A DNA stretch of 64,000 nucleotides, taken from contig JAZARR010000197.1 of the NCBI GenBank assembly GCA_037389465.1, forward strand, positions 3,520,501-3,584,500, written 5' to 3'. Shown piece by piece: positions 25,565 to 40,445 of this stretch (positions are counted from its first letter, which is position 1; each line of letters starts with the position of its first letter). The translations under genes and the position numbers were made by a program. The notes beneath the pieces were generated by a model. The model was not told where the DNA came from. It did not search any database and was given only the letters and a program-made list of their open reading frames with translations. Source of the stretch: Baylisascaris procyonis. Taxonomy: Eukaryota; Nematoda; Chromadorea; Rhabditida; Ascarididae.

Positions 25565-27705
25565 TCTTTTGTGATCACCGTCGAATTGTTCAACTCGTAC
25601 CAATAATGAAGGTAGTTACCACCTTTTTGAGATCATTTCGAATTTTATGTATCAATGGCACAATAGGCACTGAAATGAATAGATGAAATATTTAATAATT
25701 GGATGCAAAGACAAAGATGTTATATTTGAGTCGATATTAATATCTAAGCATCGAGTGATTCGAAAATAAAACCAAAAATATTACTCAAAAAAACAAAAAA
25801 ATATATTGAAGATATTTAAATACATCGATTAAAAATGTTAAAAATATTATGTTTATGTTAGATATGCAATATTTCTGATTATCATTTCGATGGGATTCCT
25901 ACTGGATGATCGGTTTTAATGTCGAATTAAACTTGCTCATTGATGAATTAAAGTTGATTGCTTAGCTGGTTTTAAACATTTCCTAAGTTACATATTTAGA
26001 AAATAAACAGTAAAAAGGTAATCAACTGCAATAAATAAATGATGAAAAATGCGGCATTATTTTTTGAGTAGATTCAAAGCTTTTAGTCGACGAAATTTTT
26101 AATATTTTCTGAAGAAACATATCAATCCCCTCATTGAAAGATAATATAAATATTTACAGGTAAACCAAAATATAAATACAGGTAATCAGTCCTTTATAAA
26201 AGAAAGAACGATGGCGAAAGAAAAGAAGAGAGAGATTTAAAAAGTGCTACGAGAATTGTTGGATCACACGATTGAGATTCACTTCAGTCATGAGTCACTG
26301 TAGGATCAATCCGCTCAATCAGCTTACACGACAATTTTCTACTCAACCAAATGTGCTTCACTTCGAAAATCACGATTAGTGAGTGCCGCACACTTCATAT
26401 ATAAACATAAATATAAATATAAATAATAAATATTTGTATTATATAAGTAATAAACATATTAAGTATAAATATAAAAGCATTAACGATGCGATAGAGTAGA
26501 TGTACATAAAGATAAACGAGAGAACGAATATGCGTTCATGGTTTAAAACAGCCAAATATGCCTCCGACAGATTCAGTTACCCCGTTTATTTAACCATCGA
26601 ATTTCCTATGTGATTGCAATCGAATGGATAACTGACAGTGAGTTTAAAAATGAAAGAAATCGCGATTCACTTCCATTTTATTTAGTTATCAATTTAAATA
26701 TTGAAAAAAATGCAAAATAAAAACAAAAAGTACATGAGCACTGATAATGCGATAGAGCAGACATACACAAAGATGTAATATACGCGACTAGTTATTGAAT
26801 AAATAAGAACAGTAACTGACTCATGGAATAAAACAACTAAGTTATAACTTTAACAAAAAAACTTGATGAGCAATTTAGAATTTGTTTACGCATAATAACC
26901 TGTGAAAACATTTTGCCTATACAGAGTTCTCTATCCTTCACAAATATTTTTTTGAAAAGAATAGCAAACATAAGAGACGAAGACACAGCTTAAATGAACA
27001 ATAAGTGGTGTTTACCATTCCAAATAATCCCTCCTCTCCATCTTCTAAGCCTTCAAGTGACTCCTCAACATCGTTCCCCTTCCTGGAAGCTATATTTTAA
27101 TCGGCAATTAATGCAGTTACATTTGAGAGCTATTTCATTTCATGTGTATCGATGAAATTTGTTGCGATTGGTGAGAACGATTTCAATACTGATTCTTTTC
27201 CATTATATATGGTACTGAAGTACTGATATTGAAGAATCTATTCTTAGTGAGCTAATTCGTTAAAAATAAATAATATCGTTCATAATTTCCAATCAAGAAA
27301 TCCTACAAGACCTTTGCGTCTCTAAGAACCGAACTGAATTACTTCTCTCCCTCTCCCTCCCCTACTTCTCCCCCTCCCCCCTTATAGATATATTTGTTTG
27401 AAGGACATTTTCGACGTTAGACCGTCGATCATGAGTGCAATTTAAATAAGCAAACATCGCGCCAATTGAATAATTTTACATTACGCATAAAGAAAGTGAT
27501 TGTGAAATAAATGTGAATGAAATTGATATAACGAAGTGAGTTTAACAATCAACACACCTAATAATATGACAGATATAAAAGAATCATCTGAAAATCTCAA
27601 AACCAATCAGCAACATATGCAAATCCCTTTCGACTGCCTTACTACAGTAAGCGCCGCTTTAAAACAACAGCGCATAAAATATTATACAAATTATCTGATA
27701 GTTTG

Positions 27706-27723
27706 CCCCCCCCCCCCCCCCCC
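27706..27723. repeat. Mono-C tract, 18 bp, followed by an A run
   Basis: Eighteen C then about ten A. A second C-rich block (CCACCCCCACCCCCCCC) lies at about 27836-27853. Confidence 0.9.
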
Positions 27724-28522
27724 AAAAAAAAAAGAGAGACGACAGCAAACGAGAGAATGGTTTGAAGATAAAATGGGATCTTTTTTCGTTTCCTTCCTTA
27801 TACTGGGAAGGAGATAGTCTCCGTAATCCCCCTCGCCACCCCCACCCCCCCCTTTTGCATGTCGAGTTTGGTTTACTATTGTATATGCTAAGAGTTGAAT
27901 TGTGCATATTGGTACAATAAAAAATCCAATCACTTCTCAGCCATGATGTTTTAGCAATAACTTTCTTTTATTTATTCATAGTTTTAAGCAAATAGTTGTG
28001 ATGATCGATGAAATAAATAGAGATAAAGGATTGTAAAGAGGAGATGAAGCAGTAATTATGCCGATATGAATGCTACTGATCTGATGAACGATAAAGGTGA
28101 CTTCCTTTATTAAAGAAATAAATGATGCGTCAATTCGATAGAGAAAAAAAAAAACAGTTCATTAAAATTCCACTTATATTTTATCATTATTAAATGGTGA
28201 CTTATCGTATAAGTGTAAAATCACCTCAAATTAATAACTGCTATCAATATATGAGTAATGAAATAGGAACGATACGGTTACAATGATTACTGTAAGTAAT
28301 CATTACTATAAGTGAGTCAGTGTACAAAGACACTCTAAATTTATATTTATTGGTCAACTGAATCAGCTATCGCTCGTCGAATGAGTCGAACGTACTAGCA
28401 ATTGAATACTTTTTTATTCGCAAATGTCCTTATATAGATGAACTTCCGCAATAGAGAATAAACCAAGCACCTATATCATCGATTGTGTAAAAATTTGACG
28501 CGTTATATTCTGTATATTCTAG

Positions 28523-28562
28523 AGAGGGGGAGGGGTGGGGGGAGGGGGGGGGGGGAAGGGTG
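28523..28562. repeat. G-rich purine block with quadruplex potential
   Basis: Four or more runs of 4-13 G are separated by single A or T (GGGGGAGGGGTGGGGGGAGG and on). This satisfies the usual G-quadruplex pattern on the plus strand. Confidence 0.8.
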
Positions 28563-31500
28563 GAAAATTTGGTGGAGAATTTAACACTAGATAGAGATAG
28601 GCCGATTTATAGTTTCAACGAAGGTAAGAAGCGGAAAAAAAAGTAGAAAAGAGAATGGCTTAGCCATCAATCACTTATGCGTCTCTAAATTCACTCAGAA
28701 AGTGTCTCTAAAGTTACAAACAATGAGGCAATGGAATTGCTCACATATAATTACAGCTATTTCACTCAAATATAATTGCGTATCTATATATAATTACAGT
28801 ACACTTAAATATAAAGAACTTCAGTTGTAATGTAATCATCAAAGATAAACGGTATCGAACGTTGAATTCTATTTCTCGTTATTATTGATGTTCGTATGAA
28901 TATTCTACAGAAATAAAGATCTAATTCACTAGAATACGTAAGATCTGCAACACTCAAACTCTCCTTTAAACAATCCTAACGAACGAACGTCTCAATACTA
29001 GAAGAAGCAACAATTGCGTTGTAAAACAAAATGAAAAACGGGAGTGTAAATAGAACCTTAATAAGAAGAGTGAGCGATTATGTTGAATTCTATCATAAGA
29101 AATATTTTGATTGAATAATCAAACACAACTAAGCAGTCGGTTTTTAGCACGTCTACGATGGCAACGATCCACGTTAACAGCATTGAAAAACATTCGAGCG
29201 ATCACTTCTAATTCAACGATTACCATCCTATTTTAAACAATTCGCACGCCAATAATTTATCGTTCGCATTCGATTTTATGTAATGATTAGGTTAATTTAA
29301 AGTAAGTCCCACTATTTAAGATTAATTTGAAGTTTCACTATTATTTAGACTCCTTCTCCGACAATATGTTATAAAGAAACACACAATTACCTAGTATCTA
29401 ACTATACTTGTCAAAGTTTATTTCTCTTCAATAAACAAAAAAATACCACGCAGTCAGTAACAGTACATAAAGCCTTTCTAGGTGCACTGGTTGAAATAGC
29501 ACATTGTTTGATGTACTAAAGAGATAATGCCAGTTTTACGCGAAAAAAATTTGCGAAAGTACGAAATAACTGACAGCCATCCATGCGTATATCCGTCTGC
29601 CTGCACTATTCACATGATTGGTTGTTAAGCTAATTGCCAGCCGGCTGAATCTGCGTGAAATTTATAAACTAGATGCAATACGATAATTACGTATCTATCT
29701 CTCTTTAAAGCAATAAAGAATGCTTTATTGGCTAATTGAGTCTAATATTTATTCATCGTTCTTTACGTCTCACCTTAAACAGGTGCTCTTAGTTACCTGT
29801 TGGAAATTTACAAGCAACATGAACGTATTCTCTAAAAAAAAAAAAACAGGAATCACAATGCATCCTAGCATTGACAAAACAAGGAAAATTTCATGAACAT
29901 GAAACAACGGGATAAAGAAATGTTTAAACAAGTATAAAAATGATACTCAAATATAAGAACAGGATAAAACTACTAATTCTAGAATCCATTTATGAATCCA
30001 TTCAAGATATTCGGCGACGGAGACACAATGGACAAGTCGAAGACTATAAGTTAGATGCTAACACGATCTGTTCAAAAAGTTCGTTTCAAACGTCGATAAC
30101 TCTATTTGTTATGGGGGATTTCTGAAATCGCATCAGGTCAGTTTACCTCGAGGGTAAATTCAATTCAGGTTCACTTAGATCAACTCTTCCAGGATGCATA
30201 AAGCTCTTTTATTCTTACCCCCACCTAGCATAGTTCTAAATTGAAAGAATGGCGGAAATGAGCCGACTATTAATATGTACCGGAATAGGTGACGTCTTAA
30301 AAAGATTCCCGCAATCGATCGATTAGTTCACCTCATATTCACTAATTGTTCAATGTTTTATTTTCATAAAAAGTAATAAAAAGTGAAAAATTTTCACTTT
30401 TCTCAACAAATTATTTAGTAAAAAAAAAATTGTTCAACCGAATACAATGATAGCAAAGAATGAGCGATGGGTAAAATTGGTATAAAACGTTTGGGGCTGA
30501 AAATGTTGCGCACAAAAGAAAAGAGTCGAATTAAATAATGGCACAGCGAGTGGTACGATTAAAATATTTAGTTTAACGTCAGCAGCACGTTTTCATGATG
30601 TCGGTGCATCGTATTTGCGGACCGAATCACCAAATTTGATTCTACGATTACCAAATGTCTATCTGTATATAACCTCATGATAACCAAGTGTCCACTTTTA
30701 GCTTTACAATGCTCTCAGTTATTTCGAATAATTTCAGTGAGATTTGAAATATTCAAAACTATTTTCTACGTAAATATCCAAAGCAAAAATAATTTCCTTA
30801 TTCGAAATCATTATTCAGTTTGTCCAAAAATGGCCATTTCTATCCTTCAAGTTGCTTCTTTACAAGTATTGAGGAATTTATATAATTATTAGAATTATAT
30901 AAGTATAAGCCTTTATAAGTATAAGAAAAAGTATATTTAAAAAAAGAAACTAGATTTGAAATGAGTTTAATGCTTCATGGAAATTTTTATTTAAATAATC
31001 GAAGCATTCATAAAAAATGATGTAATGTTCAAATATTCAGCCGATAGAACGTTTGCAAAACGTTTCCCATTTGGAATGATGAATTTTCCTTAAATATTGA
31101 CGAAGAAAAACGAAGAAATAAAGGATTTTCATATGACAATAGCCACCATCGTAACCCGTTTTAGTGTAAATAAAATGGTTCCGACGTTCAACCGTTTGAT
31201 ATTAAAGTACTTCAACTGATACAAAAGTGCTTAAACTGGCAATAAAACAGGACTACAGTCGGCGTCGTTTTAATTGACGCCATTCGATTAGAAAACTTAT
31301 CTTTATGCACTTTGCATCATTCGTTTATACTCGGCAAATATGATTCATAAATACTCTCACTCTTTAGTCATAATCTCTATCAAGGTCAAACCGTTCGTCT
31401 ACGCTTGAATTTTAGTGCATTGGCTCATTATAAGTGATTATGCACTTAATGCGTATTGCCGGTCGCAGACAGTGCCTAACTTTAAAGACTCGAAAGATCG

Positions 31501-33608
31501 GCTCAGCCATAAGGTCAGCAATGATGCGACCCAATTGAATGCCAACTAAGCACTAGACAACGAATACAACACTTGAAATTCATTACAATGTACGTGAAAT
31601 GCACACCTAAAATGGCATACAGGTATACCGGAAATGCGACTTTTAACTGACAGGACGAGGAATATGAATGGAGGACAAACTCAGAAGGGAAGTAAAAATG
31701 CCAAAAATTTTTTGAAATACTTCCATAGCGATCTAAAGCTCATTCCTCACAGAACGTCGAGATAAAGACCGAGGCAACTGTCGTTGCAAAACTACTACCG
31801 GTGTAAAAAAAAAACCAGAAATAACCACTACAGTACTTTGCAAGACTGATTTGGCAGTATGTATCGCATCAAATTTCTTCACATTTCTATTTCGCGCCTA
31901 ATTTTACCCATCTGTGACATACCACTTACCTTCCATAATATTACACAACATGTATTCATTCACTTTGCCGGTTACCTACCAGGTGCACAATTTATGGCTT
32001 AGTAAAGGCTCCCATGAATTGCTTTATATGCTCATACTATGCTTAAGTTGTTAAGGAGTGTGCAAACGATCCTAAGCCGTTGTAGTAAAAAAAACTCTAA
32101 AGCAAATCTTATGCAAGTTAAACGTTAACACAAAAGAGCTCTCCAAGTACTACTTAGAACTCGAAAAAACTGATAATAGTACTGTTACAGTGTCCATTGA
32201 AATAATCAATAACAAAAATGATAAATGAGAGTTAATGGAAGTTGAACGCAGAAAATGAAGAGAAACCTCAAGAAAGAATAGAATGCCTAAGGCAATGAAA
32301 AGCACTAGAAAATAGAACGCCTGAGGGGAATCCGATAACGATAGACGAGCAATTTCGGCTTAAACCAGTCGTTTCTAAAGCATCGCTCGAAAGAAGCCGT
32401 TTGCAAATGGAAAAAATACATAAAATAAGTCGTTGAGATGCTTTAAAAAAAATTTTTTTTTGCTTACATTAATTAAGAATCTCTATAAATATTCATATTA
32501 TAAATCGACCGGTTAGAGCGAACATGAAAGCAATGCCAAAGAATGAGCACCTTAGAATGGATAGACAGATGAGGGTTGATTTTATTTAAAAGTGATTTGT
32601 GGAATGTTACAAAATTATCGCATTTTGCTTATATAGTAATAGTAATATTTCAGCATCATATTTCGGTTTTTTTTTACCATTCCACAATTTCACAATTGGA
32701 AGACAATTTCACAATTGGAAGGCGATTGCAAGATGATTTCGCAATTGCACAAAGTCAAGTTTTTGCCAACAGCATTCTAGATGATATGAGCTTCATTGAA
32801 GGCCACTAAAAGAGAGAGTATCGCTGCATGAGATCTGCAAAGCATTATACAAAATGGCGGAAAGTACTCATTATTCATTCACTAGCTATAGCCACAATGA
32901 CACTATATTGGCTCATCGATAAAGTGTAATTTTGGCTTGAATGCATTGAAAAATATGGGAGTTACCTTTTGATGAGTGTATATCAAGGTGTTCATCCCAA
33001 GGGGGACGGAGGGCGGTGGAGGGAGGGGATTACCTCACCTCTGTCAACGACCACTATCTCATGTTTTCCTACTTTCGCTTTAATGTCACCCAACCATTTC
33101 AATGATATTTATTAAATTTTTTTATTAAATGTTCTTAAATTTTTATATTATCTTCGCTATTAATATCAAACGAATTGTTAAATATGCGTATCGCTTTCTT
33201 TACTCAAATAAAGCGGATTTTATTGATTTATTTATTTCAAGTTTCCTAATATCGACCTAAATATCGTTTCATAATTGAGTCTTATTCTATCAATTAGGCC
33301 ACTATGAGTACATTGCAACAGCATTCGTCTGATCACGATGATCTATGAGGTGATCAATGAATAAAGTGATCTATAAATTTATAGTGATCTATAAATTTAT
33401 ATGACCGATCTACTATCTTGTTTACTAGCTATCCAACAAAACAATTGTTCTTTTTAAAAATATAAATAATTTTTTTAGAACTTAAAGAAAAGTTATCTCT
33501 ATATTATAGTTTTGATAAGCTAGAATAAATATAATGAAATAGACGAAGCAATAAGTTATTGTGCAAAGAACATTACATTATATTCAGCAATAATTTCACG
33601 TAAAAATA

Positions 33609-33609
<1 letters not shown>

Positions 33610-33648
<39 letters not shown>
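33610..33648. repeat. (TC)n microsatellite
   Basis: About 19 uninterrupted TC dinucleotides, ending in CCCTCTGGAGG. Confidence 0.95.
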
Positions 33649-33652
<4 letters not shown>

Positions 33653-34044
33653 TGGAGGTAATCCGCACTCTTCTACCTCACAATAAAAAAATCCTTGAAT
33701 TTATTTCAATAAAAAATAAAAGGGAATTTAAAAAGTGATATTTTCAATATATTTCTTTAAATTCTGCTCTAAATAAATATAGATCCTATCAGGTTAGCAG
33801 TAAAGTCGGTCATCAGTGAAACATTTGTCGAGAACATAAAAGGAAATGACTGTTTAAAAGGAAATAAAAACGAATAAATCAAATAAGGAATATAGAGATA
33901 TGAGAATGGCACACCATTAAAACATTAGAACAAGTCTAAGAATACATTAAAAAGTGCTCACATTCTCTATAAATGATTGCGGCAAAAAGGAAAATGAAGT
34001 GGCGATGCATTTACGGGCATCATCATGCTCCAGCAACGATAACG

Positions 34045-34420
34045 GATTCGGGGTGTTCAATTCTACGGATTCAGAGTGTCCAATTTTACTGATCCGGAGT
34101 GTTCAACTTACGGATCCGGAGTGTTCAACTTTACGGATCCGGAGTGTTCAACTTACGGATCCGGAGTGTTCAACTTTACGGATCCGGAGTGTTCAACCTT
34201 ATGGATCCGGAGTGTTCAACTTTACGGATCCGGAGTGTTCAACTTTACGGATCCGGAGTGTTCAACTTTACGGATCCGGAGTGTTCAACTTTACGGATCC
34301 GGAGTGTTCAACTTGACGGATCCGGAGTGTTCAACCTTATGAATCCGGAGTGTTCAACTTCACGGATCCGGAGTGTTCAATTTTACGAATCCGGTGTGCT
34401 CAGCTTTAGGGATACGGAAT
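34045..34420. repeat. 22/23-bp minisatellite with BamHI sites, about 17 copies
   Basis: The unit is GGATCCGGAGTGTTCAACTT followed by TAC (23 bp). Early copies lack one T (22 bp), and edge copies are degenerate (GGATTCAGAGTGTCC, GGATACGGAAT). Central copies are almost identical, so the array is young or homogenised. Because 23 and 22 are not multiples of three and the unit lacks stops, all three forward frames stay open (up to 120 codons). This is a by-product of the repeat, not a gene. Confidence 0.95.
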
Positions 34421-34779
34421 AATCAATTTTATGCAGTACTTTATTCTCACGTTGCAGCAATTTTCGCCCTTATCCTTCGTCCGCTTTCATTTAGAGATTA
34501 CTTCCTGCGCAATGTACGTATTGTTCCCCATCTATACTTCTCCCCCCTTCCCTCCATAATGCACAGGCTATCATCTGTGCTGCCTTTTTACCTTCAAGAA
34601 TTCATACTTTATATCTCATTTTCTTTTCCGCTGCAAAGCTTATTCTTAAATAATATTTCTGTCATAAAGAACGAATATTTTAATAGTTAAATAATTCTAT
34701 AATAAAATAAAGAATTGCCTCTTCGCAATGCAGGAGAGGCAATGGAATCTGAATGGCTATACCAGCAAAGCGTTATGCT

Positions 34780-34990
34780 CTATCAGGTCCTATCATGCCA
34801 GAAAGGTTCCCAACAGGTGACGGGGTGACGACTGCATATCTGATCCTTAGTGATCATCCCCGGGATGTGTGGAGAGGGAAAGCGTGACTATAGGGACACT
34901 ACGACTAGCAGCCCGAACGTTATTACCGCAAACCTCAGTCACTAAAAAGTCGAGTATTGGAACTCAATAGATCCACGCCGACCTTTGGTG
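34780..34990. other. Base-balanced island of unknown origin
   Basis: About 200 bp with visibly higher GC than its surroundings (includes CCCCGGGATGTG, AGCAGCCCGAACG, CACGCCGACC). It has no long frame on either strand and no repeat structure that I can see. It could be an eroded transposon fragment or an unrecognised RNA or exon; nothing decides this. Confidence 0.35.
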
Positions 34991-36107
34991 AATGGATGGA
35001 TCGTCAGGTGAATTAGGTGAAGAAAGGAATAAATGACTGTTGAGATACTTAAATGAAGTAATAAATACTTTTAGATTGTATCGGTCGAAAAAAGAAAGAG
35101 ATTAAAATGTAAATTGATCACCCAATGCTTGTAAATAAATCAAAGTTATCGAAAAGGGTCATAAATTATGAATAAATAAAAGAATATTTATATTCAAACG
35201 AAGGTATTTTTGAAATGTACCAGGTGTGGATTTAAAAATAATAAAACAGGTTCGCTGACATCTAAAAGGAACTGATTACTTGACAGAATTTAGGATGTAA
35301 TAACCGAAAGTTGAAACGTGCAGTAATAGTTCCTTAAACTGGATCAATCCTTTAGGTAGAGAATATGCTGTTGGTTCATTTTGTAATGCTTTGAACAACA
35401 TTCAGGATCTCTCCTTCTCTCTCTTCCTCTCTCTCCCCCCCTCACTCTCCCTCTCTCCCTTCAATGATATTACAGTGCGAAGAAGAGCTCGAAAAGAAAG
35501 CAATAACTCAAGGGGTTATAAATCTCTAGTACTGTATCTAACTAAACAAACGAAAGAAAAACGTTTAGAAGTGCACAAAGATTGCATCCTAAATCAGAGC
35601 ACGAATTAAGCAAGCCTGTTTTATGCGATCAAAGAAAACATTCGCCCTTCTAAAATCCTTCTAAACGTGAAACACGAAACGAATCGTCATAGATTGTAAA
35701 CGTCATGAAGGATAACGCAATTCACATAACAGCAAATTCGACACGATGAACGCTTTTCTCTGTTTATTTAATAGGCAATAGCAATCCAAATTGTCGTCTA
35801 TCAAAAAGATATCGCAACCTGGTTGATGTGGGGGAGGGGGAGGGTGCCTCACGACCACCTGAATCATGAAAGGTAGGAGAGAGGTGGTGCCTCAGCACGA
35901 CCTAAATGATGAAGAAGGGAGTGGTGCCTAAGCCTAATTTTATTAAAATTACAAAAAAAGTGAATGAAATGATCAAAAACTCCTTAACCATCGATTAAGA
36001 AATCACAAAATTGGGAGTTTTAATTACTTATCGCACAAGCATTACAGTACTCATAGATCTTTCATAAAACCCACAATAATGGAGATAGCTTTCAAATAAG
36101 TTTGCTT

Positions 36108-36190
36108 AGGCTACTTTCTGGATACTAGGCCATCTAAGCTACTTTCTGGATACTAGGGCCATTAAAGCTACTTTCTGGATACTAGGCCAC
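36108..36190. repeat. About 31-bp tandem repeat, three copies
   Basis: Three copies of GCTACTTTCTGGATACTAGG plus a variable GCCAT-rich linker. Confidence 0.85.
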
Positions 36191-37003
36191 TTTAACTCTT
36201 CATGATCAGCTGAAATGATGGTTTCCTTCCTATACGAGTCTTCGTCGATACAGACCGTTACCGTAATCCTCTTGCCCGTTTGTGAACTAAAATGGTTCAT
36301 TTGTCATTTGCTATCGCTAGTCAAACCACAAGAGAAATAACATCTCAAAGATTCCTTCTAAATAGAAATAAAATAATTTAATATAATAATTTGTTTACAA
36401 TATTTGAACAGATCGTTAACCACACCTTAACTGAACAAATAGGCGGTCCTTATTCGCTAATGTACCTAGTCGACAAAGCAGTTCTCTTCAATTTTTCTGT
36501 AAAACGTTGTTCCTAGAATTAATTATAGGCTAGGGTATCCTTAATTACATATTCGCCACGAGGTCAAGTTTTTTCCACTTAGCAATTATCCTTCAATAAA
36601 GGGGGTCAATCAGTGGATATTTTCAGATGGTAGAAATAATAATCTCTCGAGATCTCCCCCCCCCCACCCCCAAAAAACGGGTTTTTGCATGATGACAGCC
36701 GTAACACTCTTTCAACTTTTTTTAAACAACCTGAAATTACTTTTTACGGATGTGGAAGTAATGTGATAATCCCACCTCAGAGATGGTTCATTTAAGTTAC
36801 ATAGAGAAGAAATTACCTCCAATCTACATTGAAGGTTTGTTAGGGATCTAAAGGTTTCTAGTATCGAATTTTTAAAATGCTTGCTAGATTCTAAAAATTC
36901 ATTCCTATCTTGTCCTCAAATATAGTTCATTTTCGTAGAATCTGCTGACGTTAAATTCATCCATATAATCTTCAAAACGTGCAACATAGTTTCGTAAAAC
37001 CTA

Positions 37004-38553
<1,550 letters not shown>

Positions 38554-39344
38554 CTACCTCCATCTAACCGATCAGTGACCTCAACCAGACGCTGCGAAAG
38601 TTGTTTCGATGAAATTAAGCGTACACTTCAGTATTATGCACAAAACCAGTAATGAACTCAATCACGCATACAAATCCGATCAGAATAAATTATAGGCGAT
38701 AAAGCATTGAAAATTCAATAGATACGTTTAATATTTGCAACGGCAACGTTGTCCTCAGCTTATGTACTCAATCCGATGTGAATCATTTCATCAAATATTT
38801 CCTCATTCATCGATAATTCATTGTCCTCTCCTCATTCGATTTAGAGAAGGAGTACAAAGCATTTATTTTTTTCTTATCTCATGATTCAATTATATTTTCT
38901 CTCGGAAAACTGAATTCTTTTTGCATGCCGATCGATGTTTCAGCATATTTTTAGAACATCCGAGTCTAATCAAGCACAATTTATAAACCATTAAATATAT
39001 TTTAGTTTCTTATTCTTAGGTGCATCTCTTCAAGTATTCATTAAATAAACCAGAGCGTAAGTTTATAAAAAAATTATAAATCTTAATCAAAGAAAATTAT
39101 AAATTTCTCTCCATCGAATTAAATCAAATCGATTTTCCCATCAGCTATGATCACATAATGTGACAATAAATCAGAGGGAAGCAATGGAAAGACGAAATTT
39201 CCGCTGAATGTGAATTACGATCACTACTTTGCCACAGTATACATCCGCTTTTCAAGGCCACATTTCCTCCCCCCCGCTAAGATGGTGCTATATATCGGCT
39301 CTAAATCAGTGTTCAATGACATCAAATTTCACTCACCGTACTCT

Positions 39345-40445
39345 CTCTTTACTGTACTTGCAATAAACCAATAAGGTGCCTATTGCAGGTATACACCAAA
39401 AAAACTTTCATTTGAAAGAGACGCCAGTAAATCCATACTTTATTACGAGGGATAGGGCGAGAACAAGAAGAAGGTTATCTTAAGACATATAAAGTCGTTT
39501 GATAGAGAACCGTAAAGCCCTATATTTCCTCGTAGATATAAATCTTTTTAAAATTACATTTCCTCCACTATTATTCTTGATATAAATAACACACAAGTCA
39601 TATTTGTTAACTCATACATAAACAAGCAAATATCGAGAATATTCGAATAAATGAAGAGCGTTGATTCGGCTAGCTGGAAAGATTAGGCGATAAGGGAAGG
39701 GGTAAGTTGAGAATAGCGACCTCAAATTATGAGCTAAACATGAGGTTTCATAAGTACGAGATAAAATCAGTGCCATAATTTTCCAGGCGAAAAAAATCCC
39801 AAAAAATTCTAATAAAATAGAAATAATGAGAGAATATAATTTCATAAAAATTCAAAAATTCGTTTAAAAAATGAGAATTTTTTTCACGAATTTTCGAATT
39901 TTTATATGAATTTTTCATGGAAAATTTTTTCTTCAAGAAAAAAATTCTCCAAAAAAATTTTTTCTTCATTTTTACGCATAAATATAAAATGTAAATGGCA
40001 CTAATAATATAAAAATACTCAAAAAGAAATAATAGCAAAAATCATTGAACGTTGTTGAAAGATGTGAAAAAAGCGTCTATTTATTGGGTCTTATAGATGT
40101 GTTGTTGATGACCATTCAGATGCTGCGATATTACGTTCGAATCGAAAACCAGAATGGGGACAGCCTTATTCCGCATTGTCCGTATATCGATGTGTGTTGT
40201 CCACATCTATCGATACGCAACCAATCGAATCGCATTCATTGTGAACACCCCTATCTAATACAAGGAAATAACATCCTTCATCCTTCTTCCCTGATAAATA
40301 GGGTTATTTAGTGCGATGAATTATCGATCACTCACCTAGTTTTTGATTATGTAATTAATGGATTGTTTGTTTGCGGCATTAAACAATGCAACTGGATATA
40401 ACGAAATTCCGAGTAGTATTGCACTAATCAAAGAGAGTATAAACT
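39345..40445 (-). other. Exon-like segments of a possible small membrane protein (unassembled)
   Basis: Two minus-strand pieces have good splice borders. 40445-40336 (acceptor TTTATTCTTAG, donor GTGAGT) reads FILSLISAILLGISLYPVAL, a membrane helix, but its frame ends in TAG exactly at the donor. 39386-39345 (acceptor GCAATAG, donor GTGAGT) reads TLLVYCKYSKERVR, like the end of a helix with a basic tail. Between them (about 40250-40170) a Cys-bearing frame reads NECDSIGCVSIDVDN. I cannot join them in phase or name a family. A diverged four-helix protein, a pseudogene or chance are all possible. Confidence 0.25.

Larger units (their letters stand above)
25565..33609. other. Intergenic spacer upstream of the PTR gene, no gene recognised
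   Basis: Roughly 8 kb of AT-rich sequence. Open frames are below 100 codons, with no recognisable domains and no paired splice sites around conserved-looking peptides. Contents worth naming: an 18-bp C tract (27706-27723), a G-rich purine block (28523-28562) and short AT repeats (26398-26475). The PTR promoter should lie near the left end, but no core element is obvious. Confidence 0.6.

Noticed and set aside
33954..34422. Three overlapping frames of 88-120 codons
   Set aside because: By-product of the 22/23-bp minisatellite, as all frames repeat the same unit.
40045..40311. 88-codon Cys-containing plus-strand frame
   Set aside because: All three minus-strand frames here are also partly open. 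No family resemblance and no splice support on the plus strand.
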